A stretch of 7,395 nucleotides of DNA from assembly GCA_052387095.1 (NCBI GenBank), contig JBQTJN010000074.1:1-7395 (forward strand), given 5' to 3'. A program made the translations under genes and the position numbers. Below, piece by piece: positions 1 through 5,923 of this stretch. The notes below the pieces were generated by a model. That model ran no database searches and had not been told where the DNA came from. It was given only the letters and a program-made list of their open reading frames with translations. The stretch is from JBQTJN01 sp052387095. Its GTDB lineage: Bacteria; Pseudomonadota; Alphaproteobacteria; Micavibrionales; Micavibrionaceae. Position 1 is the first letter of the stretch; the number at the start of each line of letters is the position of its first letter.

Positions 1-551
1 AAAGCATTCCTGCCGATTATGCGCGGAGCATTGCCGCTTATCGCGAGAACCGTGTCGAAGAGGCGCTGAAAGATATTGATGATCTGATTGCGCGGGAACC
101 ATTCAATCCGTATTTCCAGGAACTGAAAGGCCAGATGCTGGTCGATTTCGGCCGCGTGCCGGAATCGATCGTACCTTATAAAAAGGCGGTTGCCGCACTG
201 CCTGAATCCGGCCTGATCCGGGTATCTTTAGGTCATGCCCTGCTAGAGGCCGGTGACAACGATGCCAATCTGCGCGGAGCGGTGGATCAGCTGGAGCGCG
301 CGATGCGCGATGAGCCGCGCCTGACGCGTATCTACCGTTTACTTGCCACCACCTATGGAAGGCTGGGAGAGGAAAATATGGCCAAGCTGAATCTCGCCGA
401 GGAAGCGGTTCTGCAAAGACGTTATGATTATGCGCGTGGCCAGGCTGAACGCGTAACCCAAAGCGCGCCCGCCGGTTCGCGCGAATCCATCCGGGCGCTG
501 GATATTATTTCCTATATTGAATCGCGCGGCGGCGGGGATGATAAGGAATAA
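1..551 (+). CDS. M48 family metalloprotease (BepA/YfgC-like), C-terminal TPR region, 5' partial
   Basis: The reading frame is open from the first base (first full codon at 3) to TAA at 549-551, giving 182 visible residues. The zinc-binding HExxH protease domain would lie upstream, outside the window. The visible part is a helical TPR-like tail. Near its start is the sequence EPFNPYFQELKGQ, followed by GRVPESIVPYKKAV, a LIRVSLGHALLEAG helix pair and LLATTYGRLGE. This succession (NPYFxELKGQ, then Ax..Y..AV...P, then LA.tYgrlG) is typical of the C-terminus of M48 proteases of the BepA/YfgC family. These act in the periplasm in assembly and quality control of outer-membrane proteins, and the TPRs contact substrate and the assembly machinery. 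A dsbA-like gene follows on the same strand after 100 nt. The family call rests on the TPR tail alone, so a different periplasmic TPR protein is possible but less likely. Confidence 0.8.
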   Translation, partial: SIPADYARSIAAYRENRVEEALKDIDDLIAREPFNPYFQELKGQMLVDFGRVPESIVPYKKAVAALPESGLIRVSLGHALLEAGDNDANLRGAVDQLERAMRDEPRLTRIYRLLATTYGRLGEENMAKLNLAEEAVLQRRYDYARGQAERVTQSAPAGSRESIRALDIISYIESRGGGDDKE

Positions 552-569
552 GAATAAGAATAAGAATAA
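546..569 (+). repeat. Four tandem GAATAA hexamers over the stop codon
   Basis: GAATAA occurs four times head to tail (546-551, 552-557, 558-563, 564-569). The stop codon of the M48 gene is the TAA of the first copy. The unit is 6 nt, so every further copy puts another TAA in the same frame. Gain or loss of copies would therefore not change the protein end. Confidence 0.85.
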
Positions 570-571
570 GA

Positions 572-600
572 TTTAAATCAGGCCCATTTGCGGATACAAT
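572..600 (+). promoter_or_regulatory. Candidate sigma-70-type promoter for the dsbA-like gene
   Basis: TTTAAA (572-577, 4 of 6 matches to TTGACA) is followed after 17 bp by TACAAT (595-600, 5 of 6 matches to TATAAT). The predicted start near 607 would give a leader of about 45 nt before GTG at 652. The -35 lies inside a 10-bp palindrome GATTTAAATC (570-579). This was found by eye only. Read-through from the M48 gene is equally possible. Confidence 0.35.
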
Positions 601-651
601 AGCAAGATGGACCTTTTTTAACACAGGCTTAACATCAACGGGAGATTTTTT

Positions 652-1389
652 GTGATTTTCAGGAATATCGTAGCATCGGCAATACTGGCTCTGGCATTGG
701 CGGGATTCTCACCGGCCCATGCCGCGGAAGGCTTCACGGCCGCGCAGAAGGAAGAATTGCAGGGCATCATCAAGGATTATATCTTCGCGCATCCGCAGGA
801 GATCATGGACGCCGTTCAGCAGTACCAGGAAAAAAAGCAGCAGGACGTACTCGCTGAATCTGCGAAGAAAATTCCGGAATACAAAGAATTTCTGGAATCA
901 AAAGATAACCCGTCTATCGGTCCGAAAGACGCGAAGGTTACAGTCATCGAGTTTTTCGATTTCAATTGCGGCTACTGCAAGCAGGCTTATGCCGACATTG
1001 CCAAGTTGAGAAAGGAGCATAAAGAGGTGCGCTTCGTCTTCAAGGAACTCCCCATCCTGAGCCCGACGTCTAAGCTCGCTTCCGAATGGGCTCTCGCCGC
1101 GCACCGCCAGGGCAAGTATTTCGAATACCATGCCGCTCTTATGGGCCATAAGGGCGCCTACGATGAAGCCCTGATGAAAAAAATCGGCGCCGACCTTAAG
1201 CTTGATGTGGAAAAACTCGCAAAAGACGCCGCCGATCCCGCCATTGCCGCCGAGCTCGATAAAAACCAGCAGGTCGCGAACGATATCGGCATCCGCGGCA
1301 CGCCGGGCTTCATCGTCAACGGAAAATCCTACCCGGGCTATATTGGCGAGGACGGCATGAAGAACGCCATCAAGGATGCGGGCGGCTGA
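652..1389 (+). CDS. Secreted DsbA-family thiol:disulfide oxidoreductase, ScsC-like
   Basis: This is a periplasmic thioredoxin-fold protein of 245 residues that should oxidise or isomerise cysteine pairs in exported proteins. The GTG start at 652 is preceded by GGGAG (640-644) at 7 nt. Residues 1-25 form a signal peptide (MIFRN, hydrophobic core, then PAHAA with likely cleavage after AHA). Residues about 28-62 are a helical segment (AQKEELQGIIKDYIFAHPQE) resembling the N-terminal domain of ScsC, which in some relatives drives oligomerisation. The thioredoxin fold follows: FFDFNCGYCK holds the active site C106-G-Y-C109, and GTPGF (216-220) supplies the cis-proline P218 in a T-P pair. The helical insertion typical of DsbA lies between them. 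The gene sits between the M48 protease and aroQ, 25 nt before the latter. No DsbB or DsbD partner is in view, so oxidase and isomerase roles cannot be separated. Confidence 0.9.
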   Translation: MIFRNIVASAILALALAGFSPAHAAEGFTAAQKEELQGIIKDYIFAHPQEIMDAVQQYQEKKQQDVLAESAKKIPEYKEFLESKDNPSIGPKDAKVTVIEFFDFNCGYCKQAYADIAKLRKEHKEVRFVFKELPILSPTSKLASEWALAAHRQGKYFEYHAALMGHKGAYDEALMKKIGADLKLDVEKLAKDAADPAIAAELDKNQQVANDIGIRGTPGFIVNGKSYPGYIGEDGMKNAIKDAGG

Positions 1390-1414
1390 TTATCCGCGCG
1401 CGCAGGGTTTTTAA

Positions 1415-1852
1415 ATGAAAAAAATTCTTGTTCTCAACGGCCCGAACCTCAATATGCTGGGTGCGCGCGAACCGGAGATTTACGGATCGCAAACGCTCGA
1501 TGATATCGCGAAGCTTTGCAAAAAATCCGCCGCCCGTTTGAATCTCCTGCTCGATTTCCGCCAGTCAAATCACGAGGGCGAACTGGTCGGCTGGATTCAG
1601 GATGCGGTTGGTAAATTTAACGGGCTCATCATCAATGCCGGCGCCTACACGCATACATCCATTGCCATTCATGACGCGCTACGTTTGCTGAGTATGCCGA
1701 TCATCGAGGTTCATTTATCCGACCCGAAAAAACGCGAAGCCTTCCGTCACCACTCCTATATAGAATCCCTGGCCAAGGCGGCCTTTGCCGGCCATGGCGC
1801 GCAAGGCTATGTCATGGCGCTTGAAGCGCTGTCCCGCGACTTAAAGGGCTGA
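1415..1852 (+). CDS. aroQ: 3-dehydroquinate dehydratase, type II
   Basis: This cytoplasmic shikimate-pathway enzyme dehydrates 3-dehydroquinate to 3-dehydroshikimate. Its 145 residues match the usual length of type II enzymes, which form dodecamers. All signatures are visible: VLNGPNLNMLGAREPEIYG (residues 6-24, with R18 and the catalytic Y23 on the flexible lid), QSNHEGELVGWI (50-61), INAGAYTHTSIAIHDAL (73-89, with N74), EVHLSDPKKREAFRHHS (98-114, with the catalytic H100 and R111). The ATG start has AGGG at 1404-1407, 7 nt upstream. It lies 25 nt after the dsbA-like gene and probably shares its transcript. In alphaproteobacteria aroQ commonly stands directly before accB-accC, as it does here, although the pathways are unrelated. 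Nothing in the protein is unusual. Confidence 0.97.
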   Translation: MKKILVLNGPNLNMLGAREPEIYGSQTLDDIAKLCKKSAARLNLLLDFRQSNHEGELVGWIQDAVGKFNGLIINAGAYTHTSIAIHDALRLLSMPIIEVHLSDPKKREAFRHHSYIESLAKAAFAGHGAQGYVMALEALSRDLKG

Positions 1853-1862
1853 ATCATAAGGT

Positions 1863-1887
1863 AAACCGCCGCTTTCAGAAGTGGTTT
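1863..1887 (+). terminator. Weak hairpin after aroQ, possible attenuator or weak terminator
   Basis: AAACCGC (1863-1869) can pair with GTGGTTT (1881-1887) in RNA as a 7-bp stem with one G-U pair and an 11-nt loop, starting 11 nt after the aroQ stop. Only a broken T-run follows (TTTTGACTTT), so strong termination is unlikely. Confidence 0.25.
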
Positions 1888-1915
1888 TGACTTTCCTATC
1901 CAACTGGCGTAAAAA
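1887..1915 (+). promoter_or_regulatory. Candidate internal promoter for accBC
   Basis: TTGACT (1887-1892, 5 of 6 matches to the -35 consensus) is followed after 17 bp by TAAAAA (1910-1915, 4 of 6 matches to the -10). The predicted start near 1922 gives a leader of about 34 nt to the accB ATG. The 103-nt gap between aroQ and accB is long compared with the other gaps in this gene block, which fits a separate promoter. E. coli accBC has its own autoregulated promoter, but no specific AccB-responsive site is recognised here. Confidence 0.4.
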
Positions 1916-1955
1916 TTCCGGGACAAACACATAATCCAATCCCCAGAAAAATCTC

Positions 1956-2414
1956 ATGAAAATCAATTCCGATGCCATTAAAGAACTCGCCGCCTTGCTT
2001 GAAGAGACGGGGCTCACCGAAATCGAAGTGAGCGAGGGCGAAAAAGCCATCCGCGTTGCCAAGGGCACGCTGACGCCATCTTCCGCTCCGGTATCCTATC
2101 AGGGCTCATCCATGCATTCCGACCCGACCATGCCGCAGGCCGCTAACACTGCCGCACCGGATAATGTCGCGCATGCGCATCCGGGCGCGATCGTCTCGCC
2201 AATGGTCGGCACTGTTTACATGCAGCCCGGCCCCGATACCCCCCCTTACGTGAAAAAGGGCGATACGGTCGAAGCCGGCGATACGCTGCTGATCATCGAG
2301 GCGATGAAAGTCATGAACCCGATCAAGGCGGAAAAATCCGGCACCGTCACACATGTCATGGTTCAGAACGGCCAGCCCGTCGAGTATGGCGACGTTCTCA
2401 TGGTGATCGAGTAA
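1956..2414 (+). CDS. accB: Acetyl-CoA carboxylase biotin carboxyl carrier protein (BCCP)
   Basis: AccB carries the covalently bound biotin that shuttles CO2 from biotin carboxylase to the carboxyltransferase (AccA/AccD) in malonyl-CoA synthesis. The protein has 152 residues, a normal length. The N-terminal part MKINSDAIKELAALLEETGL through about 37 is the AccC-interaction and dimerisation segment. Residues about 38-76 are a flexible Pro/Ala/Ser linker. The biotinyl domain runs from about 77 to 152 and starts SPMVGTVY. PYVKKGD (97-103) occupies the position of the thumb loop. EAMKVMN (115-121) has biotinyl lysine K118, and the domain ends GQPVEYGDVLMVIE. The ribosome binding site before the ATG is weak. 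The next gene, accC, starts 7 nt after the stop, so the two are almost certainly co-transcribed and translationally coupled. Confidence 0.97.
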   Translation: MKINSDAIKELAALLEETGLTEIEVSEGEKAIRVAKGTLTPSSAPVSYQGSSMHSDPTMPQAANTAAPDNVAHAHPGAIVSPMVGTVYMQPGPDTPPYVKKGDTVEAGDTLLIIEAMKVMNPIKAEKSGTVTHVMVQNGQPVEYGDVLMVIE

Positions 2415-2421
2415 CACAAAA

Positions 2422-3768
2422 ATGTTCAAGAAGATTCTCATCGCCAACCGTGGAGAAATTGCGCTGCGCATTATCCGCGCCTGCCGCGAAATGGGTATTG
2501 AAAGCGTAGTGGTGCATTCAACCGCCGATGCCAGCGCCATGGCCGTTCGCCTCGCCGATGAAAGCGTCTGCATAGGCCCGCCTGCTGCGCGTGATTCCTA
2601 CCTGAATATCCCCTCTATCCTGAGCGCTGCGGCTTTAACCGGTGTCGATGCCATCCACCCCGGCTACGGCTTCCTGTCCGAGAACGCGCAGTTCGCCCGC
2701 ATGGTCGAGGAGCACGGTTTTGTTTTTATCGGCCCGACCCCTGAACATATCGAGATGATGGGCGACAAGGCTGTCGCCAAGAAAACCGTGCGCGATATGG
2801 GCCTGCCCGTCGTGCCGGGTTCGGAAGGCGGTCTCGAATCCGCCGAGGAAGGCATCGAGATCGCGAAAGAAATGGGCTTCCCCGTCCTGATCAAGGCTGC
2901 CAGCGGCGGCGGCGGCAAGGGCATGCAGGTCGTCCACAGCGAAGGCGAATTCCGCGACTGCTATATGCGCGCACGCAGCGAAGCCAAGTCCAATTTCGGC
3001 GACGATACCGTTTATCTTGAAAAATACCTGCTCGCGCCGCGCCACATCGAGATCCAGGTCTTCGGCGACACGCACGGCAATGCCATCCATCTGGGCGAGC
3101 GTGATTGTTCGATTCAAAGACGCCACCAGAAATTGCTCGAAGAGGGCCCGTCGCCTGTTCTTACAGAGGAGCAGCGCGAATATATCGGCGCGCTCGCGGC
3201 CGATATGATCCGGAAATTAGGCTATCGCGGCGCCGGTACCATCGAATTCCTGTTCGAGGAAGGAAAATTCTATTTCATGGAAATGAATACGCGCATCCAG
3301 GTCGAACACCCGGTCACGGAGATGATCACCGGCATCGATCTGATCGCCGAGCAGATTCGCGTCGCCGCCGGGCAGGAACTCACCATTAAAAAAGACCGCG
3401 TCAAATTCCGCGGCCATGCCATGGAGATCCGCATCAACGCCGAAGACCCTGACACCTTCGCGCCGTCACCCGGCAAGATCACGCAGCTGCATGCACCGGG
3501 CGGGCTCGGCGTGCGCTTCGATTCTGCGATCTATACCGGCTATACGATTCCGCCGCACTATGATTCCATGATCGGCAAGCTGATCGTCCACGGCCGTGAC
3601 CGTGAGGAATGCGTCCGCCGTATGAAACGCGCCATCCGCGAAACCGTCATCGAAGGCGTTAAGACCACGCTCCCCCTCCATCTCTGGATCCTCGAGCAGC
3701 CTGAATTCCTGAACAGCCAGTATTCCATCCAGTGGCTGGAAAAAAAGCTCAAGGAAAAGAACGGGTAA
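2422..3768 (+). CDS. accC: Acetyl-CoA carboxylase, biotin carboxylase subunit
   Basis: AccC uses ATP and bicarbonate to carboxylate the biotin on AccB. The 448 residues agree with the usual 445-450. The N-terminal pre-ATP-grasp domain begins FKKILIANRGEIALRIIRAC and includes IHPGYGFLSEN (79-88). The ATP-grasp domain contains K116, K158, the glycine-rich loop SGGGGKG (161-167), H208, the ERDCSIQRRHQK segment with K237, E275, E287 and the motif MNTRIQVEHP (288-297, with N289, R291, E295). The C-terminal domain has R337 in EIRINAEDP and FAPSPGKI. These positions are one lower than the E. coli residues, so the catalytic set is complete. There is no obvious Shine-Dalgarno sequence, which suggests coupling to accB. 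In relatives I recall aat following accC; here the next 186 nt are AT-rich and non-coding, followed by an unrelated gene. Confidence 0.98.
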   Translation: MFKKILIANRGEIALRIIRACREMGIESVVVHSTADASAMAVRLADESVCIGPPAARDSYLNIPSILSAAALTGVDAIHPGYGFLSENAQFARMVEEHGFVFIGPTPEHIEMMGDKAVAKKTVRDMGLPVVPGSEGGLESAEEGIEIAKEMGFPVLIKAASGGGGKGMQVVHSEGEFRDCYMRARSEAKSNFGDDTVYLEKYLLAPRHIEIQVFGDTHGNAIHLGERDCSIQRRHQKLLEEGPSPVLTEEQREYIGALAADMIRKLGYRGAGTIEFLFEEGKFYFMEMNTRIQVEHPVTEMITGIDLIAEQIRVAAGQELTIKKDRVKFRGHAMEIRINAEDPDTFAPSPGKITQLHAPGGLGVRFDSAIYTGYTIPPHYDSMIGKLIVHGRDREECVRRMKRAIRETVIEGVKTTLPLHLWILEQPEFLNSQYSIQWLEKKLKEKNG

Positions 3769-3802
3769 TTGAAAAACAGCGCCTTTAGGGTCGGTATTAT
3801 CC

Positions 3803-3832
3803 TTGAATTAATTCAAAATTTAGATAAATTTT
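3803..3832. repeat. Two adjacent AT-rich dyads after accC
   Basis: TTGAATTAATTCAA (3803-3816) is a perfect 14-bp palindrome. Sharing its last two bases, AAAATTT (3815-3821) and AAATTTT (3826-3832) form a second perfect 7-bp dyad around AGAT. The intergenic stretch 3769-3954 is otherwise AT-rich with no gene. It also holds a small ACCC/GGGT dyad (3895-3898 and 3905-3908) just before the next gene. The dyads could be operator sites or weak transcript-end structures. The stems lack G and C, so classical intrinsic termination is improbable. Confidence 0.5.
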
Positions 3833-3941
3833 CCTAAAATGCTATTTACATATTATTAAACTATTAACCAATTTCCTCTAAAGTATATGCAAATACCCAT
3901 CAAAGGGTGTGTTCGGGCAAACGGCCTGAGTGTGTGTGAAT

Positions 3942-3946
3942 AAGGG
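3942..3946 (+). promoter_or_regulatory. Ribosome binding site that fixes the start at 3955
   Basis: AAGGG at 3942-3946 stands 8 nt before ATG 3955. A GTG at 3946 in the same frame overlaps this site, so it cannot be served by it. ATG 3961 would be 14 nt away. Confidence 0.6.
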
Positions 3947-3954
3947 TGCCAGTG

Positions 3955-4932
3955 ATGGCGATGTTAAGAGACGCATTTAAAGCAGTCAGCGGCGGCGAAG
4001 CCATTCAGGGTTTCGACGATGAGTTCAACGAATTGCAACACAAACTGAATTTGCTAGGCACTCCCAGCCTTATAAGGCGCATTGGTGCTCCGCTTGATCT
4101 TGAGGCGCTGGCGCAAGAAAAAAAAGAGCAGGAAGATGCAGATGCGCGGCTGATAGATCAGGTGCAAAAAAATCTGCAGAATCTTGCGAACGATATTCAA
4201 AGGATTCAAGAGCAGATTGATGCTTTGCGTGCGAAGATCGCCGAAAACAACAGGCTGAATGCACTGGATCGGCAGGAAGCGAACGATATTAAAGATTCAC
4301 AGGCTTATTTTGACAAGAATGGGCACTTCCGCAAGGATGACAAGACCGCGGAAAAAGCGAGGGAAGACTACCAGAAACAGAACGGGCATTATCCGGCCAG
4401 CGAAACCGCCCTGGCTCGGTTCATGGGGCAACAGCGCCAACAATTGCTGGATGCTGCGGCCGGGCGTGATGGCCAGAACACAGGTTATAATACGCAGATT
4501 CAGACCCTTCAGACTGAGCAAGATCAGAAAAGAGATGAGTTCCGCAGGGGGCAAGAGGAAATTAACTCACGGGGCCTGAGAAGCGAGGCAACGGAAGCGG
4601 CGAGGGATAAGAAGATTAGTGCTCTTGATACAGAAGATGGTTACACCGTCCGAGCTGTCTATACTGAATTAAATAAAGATACGAATACCGCTCAAAAGAT
4701 TGATGGACAAGTTGTTGCGGCGCGTGATGTGACGATAGCCGCCATTGCCGGCGCTTCCAGTGACGCAGGGGCTTTTGACGGGTTCGGTCCTTCCGACAAG
4801 GTCAACGAACTGAAAGGTTTCGCCAAAGCCGACTTCACCGAGGCGGTCGCCAAATCGCTGGTGCCGGAAGAAACCCAAAAAGCGGTGCCGCAAACATCGG
4901 CGACCGCGACGTTCAAGCAACAACTTTCCTGA
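3955..4932 (+). CDS. Hypothetical coiled-coil protein with duplicated NGH[F/Y] motif
   Basis: I do not recognise this protein (325 residues from ATG 3955). It has no signal peptide or membrane segment, so it is probably cytoplasmic unless exported by another route. It is rich in Q, E, K, D and A. Residues about 46-112 form a strong coiled coil (LEALAQEKKEQEDADARLID onward, heptad-like L/I spacing). A second charged helical stretch spans about 157-222. Between them are two related units: YFDKNGHF at 118-125 with TA at 131-132, and YQKQNGHY at 139-146 with TA at 151-152, offset by 20-21 residues. The region from about 225 is less charged, with an AAIAGASSDAGAFDGFG segment near 262-278. Base composition is lower in GC than accC. 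It is the first gene after the AT-rich spacer and converges with the next gene, the stop codons being 2 bp apart. Homology, if any, would have to come from a profile search. Confidence 0.75.
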   Translation: MAMLRDAFKAVSGGEAIQGFDDEFNELQHKLNLLGTPSLIRRIGAPLDLEALAQEKKEQEDADARLIDQVQKNLQNLANDIQRIQEQIDALRAKIAENNRLNALDRQEANDIKDSQAYFDKNGHFRKDDKTAEKAREDYQKQNGHYPASETALARFMGQQRQQLLDAAAGRDGQNTGYNTQIQTLQTEQDQKRDEFRRGQEEINSRGLRSEATEAARDKKISALDTEDGYTVRAVYTELNKDTNTAQKIDGQVVAARDVTIAAIAGASSDAGAFDGFGPSDKVNELKGFAKADFTEAVAKSLVPEETQKAVPQTSATATFKQQLS

Positions 4933-4934
4933 TA

Positions 4935-5531
4935 TTATTGATTTTCCGGTGACGGGTAAGATGAAACGGCGTTGCCCGCCGTGGCCTTTTTTGCCACGTG
5001 CCGCAGAGACTCGGCATGGAATTCCTTGATGGCCGGAAGCGATCTTGCAAGTTGTGGCATGGTTAGAATTACTTCGCCCGATGTGGGGTCTTTAAAAACA
5101 TACCCGATGCTGAAGGCTGTTCCACCGATGCCGGCAGTTTCATTGAAATCGACGAAAATTTTGTAAGGAATATTCAACTCGTCCATTTTACTGCTGACGA
5201 GGGTTATGACTTCATCGGCAACGGCGTCGCCTTTACCTTTATCGATATACAGGCCGGACTTACGACCGATCGTAATAGCGAGTGCAACGGCTTTATTCTC
5301 GATCGAATAATCTTGGGCTAAAGCTCCTGATGACTTTTTGTAAGGTCTATCATCGTCGTTAACGGCAGCCTTACCATTTATTACCTGAGCGACCCGCGCT
5401 GGTTCTTTGATCGGGGAAGACGCGCCGGGTTTTGGTTGTTGCTGTCCGTATGTCGTCGATACGGCGAGTGCACCCGTCAGCAGAGCCGGGACAACTACAG
5501 AGCCAAAAGTCTTTCTCAGAAAAGAAGACAT
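4935..5531 (-). CDS. Hypothetical secreted protein
   Basis: This is an unrecognised protein of 198 residues. The N-terminus has a clear signal peptide: MSSFLRKTFG, a hydrophobic stretch VVVPALLTGALAV, then STTYG with likely cleavage before QQQ near residue 30. A Pro/Ser-rich and then charged linker (about 31-76) leads to a compact domain at about 78-180. It contains AVALAITIGRKSGLYID, a helix VADEVITLVSSKMDEL, then IPYKIFVDF, GGTAFSIGYVF, a turn DPTSGEV, and ILTMPQL. This alternates predicted strands and helices like a small alpha/beta fold. No cysteine is present, so it is not a DsbA substrate. It is not a lipoprotein, as no lipobox cysteine exists. Earlier in-frame starts are blocked by nearby stops, so ATG 5529-5531 is the start; its ribosome binding site is weak. 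The likely location is the periplasm or outside the cell. Confidence 0.75.
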   Translation of the reverse strand: MSSFLRKTFGSVVVPALLTGALAVSTTYGQQQPKPGASSPIKEPARVAQVINGKAAVNDDDRPYKKSSGALAQDYSIENKAVALAITIGRKSGLYIDKGKGDAVADEVITLVSSKMDELNIPYKIFVDFNETAGIGGTAFSIGYVFKDPTSGEVILTMPQLARSLPAIKEFHAESLRHVAKKATAGNAVSSYPSPENQ

Positions 5532-5602
5532 TGTTCAAACCATTCAATTAACGCCCATAAACTAGCACTGGAGGGGGTTAAAGGCAAGATAATTGCGGCG
5601 AT

Positions 5603-5639
5603 TTGGATAATCCGGCCCTGTTTTCTTGAAATTATCCAA
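5603..5639. repeat. Perfect 9-bp inverted repeat upstream of the secreted-protein gene
   Basis: TTGGATAAT (5603-5611) and ATTATCCAA (5631-5639) are exact reverse complements separated by 19 bp, with centres 28 bp apart. The right arm overlaps the -10 element of the candidate minus-strand promoter at 5638-5666. The arrangement could be a two-site operator or a long-loop hairpin in the leader. No T-run follows on either strand, which argues against a terminator. Confidence 0.5.
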
Positions 5640-5666
5640 TATAATCAATATCATAAGGATATACAA
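5638..5666 (-). promoter_or_regulatory. Candidate promoter of the secreted-protein gene
   Basis: Read on the minus strand, TTGTAT (5666-5661) is followed after 17 bp by TATATT (5643-5638). The -10 matches 5 of 6 consensus bases and the -35 only 3 of 6. The transcript would carry a leader of about 100 nt containing the 9-bp inverted repeat. The surrounding DNA is very AT-rich, so chance matches are frequent. Confidence 0.3.
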
Positions 5667-5677
5667 ATATACTTTCC

Positions 5678-5923
5678 TCAAATAAATTTTTCTAAAAACT
5701 CTTTATGACTTTTTGCTATTGTCCTGAGTTCGCCAGAAAGTATTTTTGAGAGTATTGCTTTTGTGAGGCTCTCAGGAGCGTGGTTCCTTTTAAGGAATAT
5801 TTCCAGGCTGAAATTTTTACGTTTAAAAAAAGCTGCCTGTAATTTTTGAATGAAATCGCTTGTTAAAGGCTCACGTTGTTTTCCACAGCGCAGTAATGAT
5901 TTTTTTTGTGTATCCATCCTCAT
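5678..5923 (-). pseudogene. Second half of a split helix-turn-helix-like gene (downstream frame)
   Basis: In the frame +1 to that of the gene starting at 6161 there is a protein-like stretch ending at TGA 5680-5678. From REPLTSDFIQKL it runs through FLKRNHAPESLTKAILSKIL to SHKEFLEKFI, and is basic and helical. Its pattern P-L-T, two helices, then a LxxxIL....T.....H..F segment parallels P-I-T...RIESW......A..F in the upstream half, so it looks like a second copy of the same unit. The bounds given start at the in-frame ATG 5923; another ATG lies at 5917, and neither has a good ribosome binding site. The simplest reading is the C-terminal half of one 160-residue protein whose frame was broken at the A8 run (5907-5900). 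Separate coupled translation is the alternative. Confidence 0.5.

Noticed and set aside
2106..2573. Long antisense reading frame opposite accB/accC
   Set aside because: It lies wholly over two confidently identified genes, its protein is Arg/His-rich and lacks protein-like pattern, and long antisense frames are expected opposite GC-rich coding DNA.
2635..3126. Antisense 163-residue frame inside accC
   Set aside because: The Ala/Asp/Val-rich composition mirrors accC codons, and no ribosome binding site or conserved motif is visible.
3946..3954. GTG start at 3946 for the coiled-coil gene
   Set aside because: The GTG overlaps the only good ribosome binding site (AAGGG 3942-3946), which is ideally spaced for ATG 3955.
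4980..4998. CGTGGC/GCCACG inverted repeat with a T-run, considered as a terminator between the convergent genes
   Set aside because: The T-run is in the loop instead of after the stem, and the structure lies inside the coding end of the secreted-protein gene.
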